NCBI RefSeq assembly: GCF_020447315.1
Contig: NZ_JAJADQ010000007.1
Location: 186,001 to 250,000, forward strand
Length of the DNA stretch: 64,000 bases
Direction of reading: 5' to 3'
Origin: Hymenobacter nitidus
GTDB lineage: Bacteria; Bacteroidota; Bacteroidia; Cytophagales; Hymenobacteraceae
Shown: positions 16,344 to 25,344 of the stretch, in pieces
Numbering within the stretch: position 1 is the first letter of the stretch
Layout of the letters: each line of letters starts with the position of its first letter
Position numbers and translations under genes: made by a program
Notes under the pieces: model-generated
The model's input: only the letters and a program-made list of their open reading frames with translations
The model's database searches: none
Told to the model about the DNA's origin: nothing

Positions 16344-17786
16344 GTGCTTGCCTCCTTGCTCGTTTTGCTGCTAGGCTGGCTGCCATCGGCCTCTGCGTCC
16401 GCTGCTGCTACTACTCCCGACTCCATCCGGCGCGCTCCGCTCGATAGTCTCGTGCGGGCCCAGTGTCCCGAGTACGCCGTGCTGCGGGTGGCTACCATCC
16501 TGTTTGTGGGTAACGAAGTCACCAAGGAGCGAATTCTGCGTGCCGAGCTGGACTTTCGGGAAGGCGACACCATCACGGCCGTTAACCTGGCGCGCCGCCT
16601 GGAAGCCAACCGGCTGCGCATGTTTAACCTGCAGCTTTTCCACGGCGTGCTCACCCAAACGGTGTGCCGCAACGGCGAAATTACGGTGCTCTTCAGTGTG
16701 CAGGAACGTTGGTATACTTTTCCCATTCCCATTCTGTCGTTGGCCGACCGTAACTTCCGCTCCTGGCTCGACCGGCCCGACCGGTGGCGCCGCGTAGATT
16801 ACGGCCTGCACGTGGAGCGCAAAAACTTTCGGGGCCGCAACGAGGAAATCCGGGGCAACCTGCAGTTGGGCTTCAACCGCAAGTACGAGCTGTTCTACGA
16901 CACGCCCGGCTATGGCAGGCTGCGGCGGCTGGGCTTTGGCGTGGGCGCCTCCTACTACCGCAGCCACGCCCTCGACTACGCCACCGTAGAGGATAAGCTC
17001 GTCAACTTTCGGGATGACACCGGGTTTCCCATCGAGCGGCAGTACCTGACGGCCGGCCTGCGCTGGCGCTACACTGTGCAGCGTCGCACGCTGCTGGATG
17101 TTTCCTACCACCGCGAGGCCATTTCTGACTCGGTGCTGCGCCGCAACCCCGACTATTTCCTGGGGGCCGCCCGCCGCCGCTACGTCGATGTGGCCCTGAC
17201 GACCATCTTCAACCACCGCAACACGTTTGCCTATCCGCTCACCGGGCATTACCTGCAGGTAGGAGTGGTGCAGCGGGTCTTTACCGGCTCGGCTCCGCCC
17301 ATTACCACGTTCCGGGCGCAGATGGCCAAGTATGTGGCGCTGGGCGGGGGCTTCTACTACAGTGCCGGCCTGCAAGGGCAGGTGCGCGTGAGCCGCCGCC
17401 TGGCCTACGCCGACAACCGGGCCCTGGGCTATGCCTATCTGGTGCGCGGCTACGACCCCTACGTCGTCGATGGGCGCCACTATGGGCTGTTGCAGCAGGG
17501 CGTTTCCTACCGGCTGCTCGATGCCGGGCGGATTAAACTGAGGGGAATCAGCAATCCGAAAATCAACAGTATTCCGCTGGTGCTGTATTTAAATACCTTT
17601 GCCGATGCCGGTTACGTGGCCAGCCGCGCCGCCGAGCGTGGCAGCCGGCTGCCCAACGAGCTGCAAGCTGCTCTAGGCATCGGTTTGCACCTTGTCACGT
17701 ATTACGACCGGGTTTTTACTCTGGAGTACACCCGCAACGCTCTCGGGCAGGGCGGTTTTTTTCTGCGTACCGAATTCCCCATTTGA
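16344..17786 (+). CDS. Small BamA/TamA-like outer-membrane protein
   Basis: A 480-residue outer-membrane protein with a GTG start. A signal peptide (LLVLLLGWLPSASASA) is followed by one POTRA-like segment (VLRVATILFVGNEVTKERILRAEL...FNLQLF...VLFSVQERWY). About 330 residues of amphipathic strands follow, ending in a Phe-rich barrel end (GGFFLRTEFPI). It is much shorter than the BamA further downstream. It may be a surface-antigen/TamA-like accessory barrel; its role is unknown. It lies 14 bases after the CBS gene and 35 before nadK, so it is probably in one operon with them. Confidence 0.85.
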   Translation: MLASLLVLLLGWLPSASASAAATTPDSIRRAPLDSLVRAQCPEYAVLRVATILFVGNEVTKERILRAELDFREGDTITAVNLARRLEANRLRMFNLQLFHGVLTQTVCRNGEITVLFSVQERWYTFPIPILSLADRNFRSWLDRPDRWRRVDYGLHVERKNFRGRNEEIRGNLQLGFNRKYELFYDTPGYGRLRRLGFGVGASYYRSHALDYATVEDKLVNFRDDTGFPIERQYLTAGLRWRYTVQRRTLLDVSYHREAISDSVLRRNPDYFLGAARRRYVDVALTTIFNHRNTFAYPLTGHYLQVGVVQRVFTGSAPPITTFRAQMAKYVALGGGFYYSAGLQGQVRVSRRLAYADNRALGYAYLVRGYDPYVVDGRHYGLLQQGVSYRLLDAGRIKLRGISNPKINSIPLVLYLNTFADAGYVASRAAERGSRLPNELQAALGIGLHLVTYYDRVFTLEYTRNALGQGGFFLRTEFPI

Positions 17787-17820
17787 TCCGGGCTTTTTCC
17801 CGTCCGGCTACATTTCTGCT

Positions 17821-18714
17821 ATGAAAATCGCAATCCTCGGCAAACCCTTCGACGAAGAAACCGTCCCGTTTCTGCAGGCCCTCCTCGACGACCTTGTCGC
17901 GCGCCAGACCGAAGTCATCATTGTCGAGTCGTTTCACACCTATCTCGATAACCGCCTGACCCTGCCCCCTGGCATCGGTACCTTCCGCCGCGGCGATTCC
18001 CTGCGCGGCGTGCAGTTCGTCTTCAGTATCGGCGGCGACGGTACCCTGCTCGATACCGTAACCTACGTAGGCGCCCTGCAGATTCCCATTCTGGGCATCA
18101 ACACCGGCCGGCTGGGCTTTCTGGCCACCATCACCGTCGAAAAGATCTCGCAGGCCATTGATGCCCTGTTCAAAGGGCATTTCGTGCTTGAAGAGCGCAG
18201 CCTGATTCGGGTCGACACTGACCCCGAAGTATTCGATGGCATAAATTTTGGGCTCAACGAATTTTCAATTTTGAAGCGCGATACGTCCTCCATGATTGTG
18301 GTGCACACGTATATCGACGGCGAATACCTCAATTCGTACTGGGCTGACGGGCTCATTGTGGCTACGCCCACGGGTTCTACCGGCTACTCACTCAGCTGCG
18401 GCGGACCAGTTATGTTGCCCCAAACCAACAATTTCATCATTGCTCCCGTATGTCCGCACAATCTGAATGTTCGCCCGCTCATCGTCTCTGACCGTAGCGT
18501 GATTTCCTTCGAGATTGAAGGCCGAAGCAACAACTTCCTGCTTTCCCTCGATTCACGCTCGGTTACCGTCGACGCAGGTATTCAGATTGCCGTCCGCCGC
18601 GAAAACTTTGCGGTACGTCTGGTTAAGCTCAACCATGTTAACTTTCTGACTACGTTACGCAGTAAGTTGAATTGGGGGCTCGACAAGCGTAATCCGGTCG
18701 GTATCTCGCTCTAA
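17821..18714 (+). CDS. nadK: NAD kinase
   Basis: Phosphorylates NAD to NADP. A 297-residue protein with the GGDGTLLDT catalytic motif, GINTGRLGFLA, NEFSILKRD, the ATPTGSTGYSLSCGGPV nucleotide-binding block, and IAPVCPHNLNVRPLIVSD. All are family-defining. The ATG at 17821 is supported by the MKIAILGKP N-terminus. It lies within the conserved Bacteroidota neighbourhood CBS protein - nadK - DUF6089 - uppS - bamA. Confidence 0.97.
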   Translation: MKIAILGKPFDEETVPFLQALLDDLVARQTEVIIVESFHTYLDNRLTLPPGIGTFRRGDSLRGVQFVFSIGGDGTLLDTVTYVGALQIPILGINTGRLGFLATITVEKISQAIDALFKGHFVLEERSLIRVDTDPEVFDGINFGLNEFSILKRDTSSMIVVHTYIDGEYLNSYWADGLIVATPTGSTGYSLSCGGPVMLPQTNNFIIAPVCPHNLNVRPLIVSDRSVISFEIEGRSNNFLLSLDSRSVTVDAGIQIAVRRENFAVRLVKLNHVNFLTTLRSKLNWGLDKRNPVGISL

Positions 18715-18761
18715 TACATTGACTTTTTCTTGTATTTCTTTTTTAAGTTCCCGGCAACCTC

Positions 18762-18769
18762 TACTTTTG
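18762..18769 (+). promoter_or_regulatory. -7 element TACTTTTG for the DUF6089/uppS/bamA run
   Basis: Exact TAnnTTTG match in the 128-base gap after nadK, 73 bases before the first DUF6089 ATG. It is the best candidate promoter for the downstream envelope genes. No clear -33 TTG is present at the usual spacing. Confidence 0.5.
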
Positions 18770-18842
18770 TCACTAACTGAACTCGTGCCCGTACTGGTCT
18801 CACGACGCTCCTAACCCTCGCATATCCTTAATCTCGCTCAAT

Positions 18843-19739
18843 ATGAAGCAATTCTTCACCCACATTTTGGCTCTGCTACTAGTGGTTTCGCTAGTTGCCT
18901 CGGAGGCAAATGCGCAACAGTTCAGTAAGCGGAAGCAGTACAACTCCGTTGGCATCAGCATCAATGGTATGAACTACTTTGGCGACATCGTGCCCAAAGT
19001 GAGCATCCCAAGCTTGCGTTTTGCCGCTACCCGCCTCAACGTAGGCCTCAACGCCACGCACCGCTTCGCTCCCCGCATCTCGGCCCGCGTAGCACTGGCC
19101 TACGGCCGTATCACGGGCGATGATGAGAAAGCCGCTGATAAATCGGATCCGGATGCACGTTTCCGCTACCACCGGAACATGAACTTCCGCAACGACATCT
19201 TCGAACTGTCGGCCGTGGGTGTATTCGACCTGATTGCTAACCGTAACAACTACATCAAGCGTCCGGACTTTGTACCCTACGTATTCGCCGGTGTTGCTGT
19301 GTTCCACCACAACCCTAAAGGCGAAGTACGCGGCGGTGCCGTTGGTGATCTGGCCTCGGGCTCTATCGTGAACCTGCAGCCCCTGCGTACCGAGGGTGTT
19401 GACTACGCACTGACCAATTTTTCTCTGCCTTTTGGTGGCGGTGTTCGCTACAAACTCAACAAAAGCTTTGATATTGGCCTGGAAATCGGCTGGCGCAAGA
19501 CGTTCACCGACTACCTGGACGACGTAAGCGGCGTATATGTTGACCCAGCTACGCTGGCTACGGCTGAGGCAAAATACTTCGGTGGCGGCATCACCCGTAC
19601 GGATGATGGTACCTTCATCAACTTTAGAAACCCCGGCGAAATGCGCGGCAAGGGCAATGAGAAAGACTGGTACATCGTTACGGGTCTCAATGTAAACTAC
19701 ATTCTCGCTCCCCGCGTTAAAAGCCCCAAATTCCGATAG
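18843..19739 (+). CDS. DUF6089 outer-membrane beta-barrel protein (first copy)
   Basis: A 298-residue protein with a signal peptide (ending SEANAQ) and alternating amphipathic strands (NSVGISINGMNYFGDIVP, FRYHRNMNFRNDIFELSAVG, FVPYVFAGVAVFHHNPKGE, FGGGVRYKLNKSFDIGLEIGWRKTFTDYLDD). This pattern matches the DUF6089 family found beside uppS and bamA in Cytophagales. It is probably an eight-stranded-type barrel in the outer membrane; its function is unknown. A second, diverged copy follows 41 bases later. Confidence 0.85.
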   Translation: MKQFFTHILALLLVVSLVASEANAQQFSKRKQYNSVGISINGMNYFGDIVPKVSIPSLRFAATRLNVGLNATHRFAPRISARVALAYGRITGDDEKAADKSDPDARFRYHRNMNFRNDIFELSAVGVFDLIANRNNYIKRPDFVPYVFAGVAVFHHNPKGEVRGGAVGDLASGSIVNLQPLRTEGVDYALTNFSLPFGGGVRYKLNKSFDIGLEIGWRKTFTDYLDDVSGVYVDPATLATAEAKYFGGGITRTDDGTFINFRNPGEMRGKGNEKDWYIVTGLNVNYILAPRVKSPKFR

Positions 19740-19780
19740 CCAGCTGGGCTGGCTGTCAAGTTTCACTTACAGCTAGTCTA

Positions 19781-20530
19781 ATGACGCATTCGAATCTCTT
19801 CAAAACACTCCTTGTTTGCTTTGTGCAAGCAGGGAGTGTTTTTTTTGCTTTCTCCGCTGCCGCCCAGAATACCAGTGAGCTGGGCATTGGTGTAGGAGGA
19901 ATGGTGTACAAAGGAGAAGTTGCCCCGGCCTATCGGTTTGAGAATAACCGCCCGGCTGCCACTATTTTTTACCGCAAAGATATTTCCGCGCCCATCACGC
20001 TACGAGGCAGCTTCCTGTGGGGGCTCGTGCGGGCCGACGATGCGAACGTGCCCGGCGTGAATGGCAACACCGCCCCGCTGCATGCCTACCGGCAAACCAA
20101 TGTGAAAGGCAATATTCTGGAAGCGGCGGGCACTGTAGAGTATAATTTCTTCGACTACCGCAACCGCAAAGAGAAGGTCCACTTCACGCCCTATGTATTT
20201 GTAGGGCTGGCTGGCTTTCTAGCCCGTACCCGCACCATCAGCAACGCTGGCCTGGACCAGTTAGAGCAGAGCGGGAGTACGCTGGGTATTGCCATTCCGG
20301 CAGGTATTGGTATGAAGCTGGCCTTGTCGCCCCGGTGGAATCTGGGGCTGGAAGTGGGAGCCCGTAAAGCTTTCACCGACGAACTGGACCGTTTAGGCAC
20401 CCAGAGCCCGTTGCTCGTGAACACCCACGACCAAGACTGGTATTTCTATAATGGGCTGAGTATCTCTTATACATTCTATAAAATTAATTGCCCCGATTCC
20501 TATAAGGCCAATCCTAAGTTGCTGCGGTAG
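19781..20530 (+). CDS. DUF6089 outer-membrane beta-barrel protein (second copy)
   Basis: A 249-residue paralogue of the preceding gene. It has a signal peptide (ending FSAAAQ), GVGGMVYKGEVAPAYRF, HAYRQTNVKGNILEAAGTVEYNFFDYRN, FTPYVFVGLAGFLAR and NLGLEVGARKAFTDELD, matching the same strand pattern as its neighbour. It is shorter in the central and C-terminal parts. The pair probably arose by tandem duplication followed by divergence. Function unknown; position suggests a role in outer-membrane biogenesis. Confidence 0.85.
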   Translation: MTHSNLFKTLLVCFVQAGSVFFAFSAAAQNTSELGIGVGGMVYKGEVAPAYRFENNRPAATIFYRKDISAPITLRGSFLWGLVRADDANVPGVNGNTAPLHAYRQTNVKGNILEAAGTVEYNFFDYRNRKEKVHFTPYVFVGLAGFLARTRTISNAGLDQLEQSGSTLGIAIPAGIGMKLALSPRWNLGLEVGARKAFTDELDRLGTQSPLLVNTHDQDWYFYNGLSISYTFYKINCPDSYKANPKLLR

Positions 20531-20599
20531 AAGTCGGATAGGGCCGGGCTTAATGCAACCATTTGCGTAACTTGCAGCCTCTTTACGCAAAAAGTACTG

Positions 20600-21346
20600 A
20601 TGGCCGCCCGGTCCGAACTAGACACTCAGAATATACCTGCCCACGTTGCCGTCATTATGGATGGCAATGGCCGTTGGGCAAAACAGAAAGGCGGCCTGCG
20701 CATTTTTGGGCACCAAAGCGCTATTACCGCCGTGCGAGACACGGTGGAAGGAGCGGCTGAATTAGGCGTTCAGTACCTGACGCTGTACGCTTTTTCGACC
20801 GAAAACTGGGGCCGGCCCAAGCACGAGGTCATGGCCTTGATGCAGCTGCTGGTGCACACGATTCGGCAGGAGACGCCCACGCTGCTGAAGAACAGCATTC
20901 GGCTGGAAGCCGTGGGACAAATTGAAAATTTGCCCGCGTCCTGCCAGCGGGAGCTGCGCGAGGCCATGGAGCTGACCAAAGCGGGCAACCGAATGACCTT
21001 GGTGCTGGCCCTGAGCTACAGTGGCCGGTGGGACCTGACGCAGGCCGCGCAACGCCTGGCCACGGATGTGGCAGCGGGTAAGCTGCGGGCAGAGGAGGTA
21101 AGTGAGCAGACCCTTGCGGGCTATCTGACGACAGCCGGCATGCCGGACCCTGAGCTATTGATCCGGACCAGTGGTGAGCAACGCATCAGCAACTTTCTGC
21201 TGTGGCAGTTAGCCTACACCGAACTTTACATTACGGAAATACTCTGGCCCGACTTCCGGCGCGAGCATTTCTATGATGCCATCCAAGCCTATCAGCGCCG
21301 TGAGCGGCGCTTTGGCAAAACTAGTGAGCAGCTAACCGTTTCGTAA
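20600..21346 (+). CDS. uppS: Isoprenyl transferase (undecaprenyl diphosphate synthase)
   Basis: Makes the C55 carrier lipid for peptidoglycan and O-antigen by cis-prenyl transfer. A 248-residue protein with the catalytic HVAVIMDGNGRWAKQKGG block, YLTLYAFSTENWGRP, and the C-terminal DPELLIRTSGEQRISNFLLWQLAYTELY. The ATG at 20600 is followed by the family N-terminus. It is followed by bamA after only nine bases, a conserved pairing in Bacteroidota. Confidence 0.97.
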   Translation: MAARSELDTQNIPAHVAVIMDGNGRWAKQKGGLRIFGHQSAITAVRDTVEGAAELGVQYLTLYAFSTENWGRPKHEVMALMQLLVHTIRQETPTLLKNSIRLEAVGQIENLPASCQRELREAMELTKAGNRMTLVLALSYSGRWDLTQAAQRLATDVAAGKLRAEEVSEQTLAGYLTTAGMPDPELLIRTSGEQRISNFLLWQLAYTELYITEILWPDFRREHFYDAIQAYQRRERRFGKTSEQLTVS

Positions 21347-21355
21347 GTCTTTCGA

Positions 21356-23866
21356 ATGATTTCTTTCCGCAATAAATTTTTTCTGCTGCTAACAGCACTG
21401 GCTTTGTCCGGCGGTGTGTCCTCGTCTGAGGCATGGGCCCAGGCTGCCAGTGGTACCGAGTCCCAACGATATGAGTTGGGTGGTATTACGGTAAGTGGTG
21501 CTACGTATCTGGATACAAATACGCTTATTGGCTTATCGGGTCTGAAAATAGGCGACCCAATTACTGTTCCCGGCGAAGAAATAGGCAAAGCCATTCGCCG
21601 TCTCTGGGACCAGGGTATTCTGGGCGACGTAAGCGTATCGATAACGCGCACGGAAGGCAATAAGATTTTCCTGGACTTCAACCTGAAAGAGCGGCCGCGC
21701 CTGTCCAAGTTTGAATTTTCGGGTATCAGCAAGGGACAGGCTGACGATCTGAAAGACAAGATCAAGCTCATTCGCGGCAAAGTGGTAACCGACGCGCTAC
21801 TCAACAATACGAAGGCGCAGGTCCGGAAGTTTTATACCAACAAGGGCTTTCTGGATGCCAAGGCTTCCATCGTGCAAACCCCGGATTCGAGCCTGCCGAA
21901 CAGCGTGGTACTCAACATCAACGTAGATAAAGGCGACAAAATCCGGATTAAGGATATTGCCTTTGAAGGTAACCAAGCCTTCAGTGACCGGAAGCTGAAG
22001 GGCAAGCTGAAGAAAACCAAGGAGCGCAAGCCCTACAAGTTTTTGACGGCCGCCAAATTCCAGAAAGCCGAATACGAAGAGGATAAGCAGTCCTTGCTGG
22101 AGTACTACAACTCCCAGGGTTACCGCGACGCGGCCATTGTATCGGACACGCTGATGCGGACCGACGACGGTTTGGCGCTGCGCATTACCGTGGATGAAGG
22201 TCCGAAGTACTACTTCCGCAACATTACCTGGAACGGCAACTACCTCTACGATGACAAGACGCTGGCGTCGGTGCTAGCCATCAAGGAGGGCAGCACCTAT
22301 AGTAAGGAAACGCTTGACAAGCGCCTGAACTACAACCCAACCGGTCAGGACATCACGTCGCTCTACATGAACGATGGCTACCTGTTCTTCAGCATCGAGC
22401 CGGTAGAAACCAAGGTGGAAGGCGACTCAATCGACATTGAGATGCGTATCAGCGAAGGTGTGCAGGCCCGCATCAAGGAGGTTAACATTGCCGGCAACAC
22501 CAAAACCAGTGACCATGTGCTGCGGCGGGAACTCCAGACCCTGCCCGGCGACAAATTCAACCGGGAGCTGCTTATTCGCTCCCAGCGCCAGATTGCCACG
22601 CTCGGCTACTTTGACCCGGAGAAAATTGGTCTGAACCCGGTGCCCAACCCGGCTGAGGGTACGGTGGACATCAACTACACCGTAGTCGAGAAGCCATCTG
22701 ACCAAATCACGCTTTCGGGCGGCTGGGGTGGCTACGCCGGCTTTATCGGTACGGTGGGCCTGGTATTTAACAACTTCTCGTTGCGCAAAGCCGGCAGCTT
22801 CCGCAACTGGACGCCGGTACCGGCCGGTGATGGCCAGCGCCTGGCGCTAAACGTGCAGGCCAACGGCTTGCAGTACCAAGCGTATTCCTTCTCGTTTACG
22901 GAGCCCTGGCTCGGTGGCCGCAAGCCAAACTCGCTGTCGTTTAGCCTGAATAAGAGCATTCAGCGCGTCGGTACCAGCCTCGACGCCAGCAACGACCAGT
23001 CCATCAAGGTGAACAGCGCCACTATTGGCCTGGGTCGCCGCCTGCGCGTGCCGGATGATTACTTCACCCTGAGCAACTCGCTGTCGGTGAGCCAGTACAA
23101 GCTGAAAAACTACCCTTATATCCAGGGTTTTGCCAACGGTACCGGCAATGCGGCCAACATTACCTTCAACACTACACTGTCGCGCAACAGCATCGACAAC
23201 CCGACCTACACGCGCCGGGGCTCGTCATTGGCGTTGAGCGTTAACCTGACCCCGCCTTACTCCATCTTCAAAGGGGCGCACCCGAACGTGAACGAGTGGG
23301 TGGAATTCCACAAGTGGATGTTCGATGCTTCCTGGTTTACGCCCATCGTGGGCAAGCTGGTACTGAACACGCGGGCCCACTTCGGCTTCATCGGTACCTA
23401 CAACTCCAGCCGCGAAATCGGACCTTTCGAGCGGTTCAAGCTCGGGGGAGCTGGTCTGGGCTACGGGGGCTCGTCTAACTTCCTGGTGGGTACCGAATAC
23501 ATCGGCCTGCGGGGCTATGAGGACCCCAATGCTGCCAACGCGGTGCAGAACCCATCTTCCAGCGGTGGGGTAGCCTACAATAAATACGTGCTGGAAATGC
23601 GTTATCCGGTTTCGCTGAACCCAGCGGCTACGGTCTACGTGCTGGGCTTTGCTGAAGCCGGCAATGCCTTTGAAAGCTACAAAGAGTACAACCCCTACAA
23701 ACTGTACCGCTCGGCCGGTGTTGGGGCTCGTATTTTCATGTCGGCATTCGGTTTGCTTGGCTTCGACTATGGCTACGGTTTCGATACGGTACCGCAATAC
23801 TCGGCTACTCAGGCGAAACAGGACAAAGGCCAGTTCCACTTCATCATTGGTCAGCAGATCCGCTAA
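21356..23866 (+). CDS. bamA: Outer-membrane protein assembly factor BamA
   Basis: Central component of the beta-barrel assembly machine. A signal peptide (ending AWAQ) is followed by five POTRA repeats over about residues 35-420 (for example GATYLDTNTLIGLSGLKIGDPI, IAFEGNQAFSDRKLKG, ITWNGNYLYDDKTL, VNIAGNTKTSDHVLRREL). A C-terminal barrel contains the FKLGGAGLGYGG...TEYIGLRGY region and ends in an aromatic-terminated strand (QFHFIIGQQIR). At 836 residues the length is normal for the phylum. It is preceded by uppS and followed by two Skp-like genes, a standard arrangement. Confidence 0.96.
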   Translation: MISFRNKFFLLLTALALSGGVSSSEAWAQAASGTESQRYELGGITVSGATYLDTNTLIGLSGLKIGDPITVPGEEIGKAIRRLWDQGILGDVSVSITRTEGNKIFLDFNLKERPRLSKFEFSGISKGQADDLKDKIKLIRGKVVTDALLNNTKAQVRKFYTNKGFLDAKASIVQTPDSSLPNSVVLNINVDKGDKIRIKDIAFEGNQAFSDRKLKGKLKKTKERKPYKFLTAAKFQKAEYEEDKQSLLEYYNSQGYRDAAIVSDTLMRTDDGLALRITVDEGPKYYFRNITWNGNYLYDDKTLASVLAIKEGSTYSKETLDKRLNYNPTGQDITSLYMNDGYLFFSIEPVETKVEGDSIDIEMRISEGVQARIKEVNIAGNTKTSDHVLRRELQTLPGDKFNRELLIRSQRQIATLGYFDPEKIGLNPVPNPAEGTVDINYTVVEKPSDQITLSGGWGGYAGFIGTVGLVFNNFSLRKAGSFRNWTPVPAGDGQRLALNVQANGLQYQAYSFSFTEPWLGGRKPNSLSFSLNKSIQRVGTSLDASNDQSIKVNSATIGLGRRLRVPDDYFTLSNSLSVSQYKLKNYPYIQGFANGTGNAANITFNTTLSRNSIDNPTYTRRGSSLALSVNLTPPYSIFKGAHPNVNEWVEFHKWMFDASWFTPIVGKLVLNTRAHFGFIGTYNSSREIGPFERFKLGGAGLGYGGSSNFLVGTEYIGLRGYEDPNAANAVQNPSSSGGVAYNKYVLEMRYPVSLNPAATVYVLGFAEAGNAFESYKEYNPYKLYRSAGVGARIFMSAFGLLGFDYGYGFDTVPQYSATQAKQDKGQFHFIIGQQIR

Positions 23867-23907
23867 TTGTTCGGCGCCTGCTGCGCCAGCTACTTTATCT
23901 ACTTGAC

Positions 23908-24600
23908 ATGAAAAAGCTACATTCTCTTCTGCTGGGTGCTTTGCTGCTGCTCACGGGGCCGGCCGCGCTGGCCCAGAAGTTTGGGTACGTCGATTCGGAG
24001 TTCGTAATGGGCAAGATGCCGGCATTTGCCCAGGCACAGCAGGAGTTGAACACGCTTTCGGGCACTTGGCAGAAAGAAATTGAAAGCCAGAAAAAGGACC
24101 TCGATAAGCTGTATCGGAACTACCAGGCCGAAGAAGTACTCCTGACCGAGCCAATGAAAAAGAAGCGTCAGGATGAGATTTTGAAGAAGGAGCAGGACGT
24201 GAAAGCCTACCAGAACAAAATCTTTGGTTACGAAGGGCAACTGTTCAAAAAGCGCCAGGAGCTGACCAAGCCTGTGCAGGACCAAGTGTTCGAAGCCATT
24301 GAAAAAGTGGCCAAGAAAAAGCAGCTGGCCATCGTATTCGATAAGGCCGGCGACCTGACGATGCTCTATACCAACCCAACCCACGACTACACGGAATTTG
24401 TCTTGGAAGAATTGGGTTTAGCATCTGAAGACCGGAACCAGCCCGGGCAGAAAGGCGCCGCTCGCACGGTGACGACGCCCAAGACGCCGACCGGTGATAC
24501 GGACACGGATACCGACACGGATGCTGGTGCTGCTCCGGCCAGCAAAACCCGGCAGCCGGCTAAGCCAACAAATACGCGTCCGGCTAGCCGAAAAAATTAA
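23908..24600 (+). CDS. Skp/OmpH-family periplasmic chaperone (first copy)
   Basis: A 230-residue chaperone for outer-membrane proteins. A signal peptide (ending ALAQ) is followed by KFGYVDSEFVMGKMPAFAQAQQEL. A long coiled coil with many Lys and Gln runs over about residues 45-150, and KKKQLAIVFDKAGDLTMLYTNPTHDYTEFVLEEL closes the beta-stranded body. An unusual Thr/Asp repeat tail (TDTDTD) and Pro-rich C-terminus follow. It lies 42 bases after bamA. Confidence 0.93.
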   Translation: MKKLHSLLLGALLLLTGPAALAQKFGYVDSEFVMGKMPAFAQAQQELNTLSGTWQKEIESQKKDLDKLYRNYQAEEVLLTEPMKKKRQDEILKKEQDVKAYQNKIFGYEGQLFKKRQELTKPVQDQVFEAIEKVAKKKQLAIVFDKAGDLTMLYTNPTHDYTEFVLEELGLASEDRNQPGQKGAARTVTTPKTPTGDTDTDTDTDAGAAPASKTRQPAKPTNTRPASRKN

Positions 24601-24640
24601 CTTTGCTTTTGTAACCCTACTTTCTGAAAGTTTCCCCTTA

Positions 24641-25270
24641 ATGAACATCATGAACAAAATCCGTCTTGCCCTGGCTGCGGCCGTCCTCTCGTTCAGCACG
24701 GCTACCACGGCACTGGCGCAAGCCCCTCTCAAAATCGGCTATACCAGCGTAGAGTACGTGCTGAGCCAGATGCCCGAGAGCAAGCAGATCGAGTCGGATC
24801 TGAAAGCTTACAGCACCCAGCTCGAGGCCCAGTTGAAGAGCAAGTATTCCGACTATCAGGCCAAAGCAGAAGCGTACCAGAAAGGTGCTTCGACGATGAC
24901 GGAAGTAGTACGCGCCGATAAAGAGAAAGAGTTGACTGGCCTGCAGACCTCCATCCAGGAGTTTCAGCGCAGCGCCGACCAGAGCCTGCAGCAGAAGCAG
25001 CAGACCCTGCTGAAGCCTGCTCTGGACAAGCTGCAGAAGACCATTGATGCGGTAGCCGAAGAGAATGGCTACACGTACGTGCTGAATTCGGATGGTGCCA
25101 GCCCAGTGCTACTGCACGGTCCCAAAGAAGGCGACATCTCGGACTTGGTGCTAAAGAAAATGGGTGTAACGCCCGGTGCTGCTGCCAAGGCCAGCCCAGC
25201 CGTAGCCCCAGCTGCGACGCCGGCTACTCCGGCTAACACCACCAAAACCAAGACTAAAACGAAAAAGTAG
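24641..25270 (+). CDS. Skp/OmpH-family periplasmic chaperone (second copy)
   Basis: A 209-residue paralogue of the previous gene. A signal peptide (ending TALAQ) is followed by LKIGYTSVEYVLSQMPESKQIESDL, a coiled-coil core, and AEENGYTYVLNSDGASPVLLHGPKEGDISDLVLKKMG. The C-terminus is Ala/Pro-rich and ends in a Thr-Lys repeat. The ATG at 24641 was used; a second in-frame ATG three codons later is equally possible. A strong terminator follows immediately. Confidence 0.92.
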   Translation: MNIMNKIRLALAAAVLSFSTATTALAQAPLKIGYTSVEYVLSQMPESKQIESDLKAYSTQLEAQLKSKYSDYQAKAEAYQKGASTMTEVVRADKEKELTGLQTSIQEFQRSADQSLQQKQQTLLKPALDKLQKTIDAVAEENGYTYVLNSDGASPVLLHGPKEGDISDLVLKKMGVTPGAAAKASPAVAPAATPATPANTTKTKTKTKK

Positions 25271-25292
25271 GTACCCCCGCTTTTCGTAAACA

Positions 25293-25321
25293 GAAAGCCG
25301 GAGCATTATGCTCCGGCTTTC
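25293..25321 (+). terminator. Rho-independent terminator after the second skp
   Basis: Perfect 13-bp arms (25293-25305 and 25309-25321) with a three-base loop, the 3' arm ending in CTTTC and followed by TTATTT. It is placed 22 bases after the stop codon and closes the uppS-bamA-skp run. Confidence 0.85.
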
Positions 25322-25344
25322 TTATTTCCATTCCGCCACACCAG

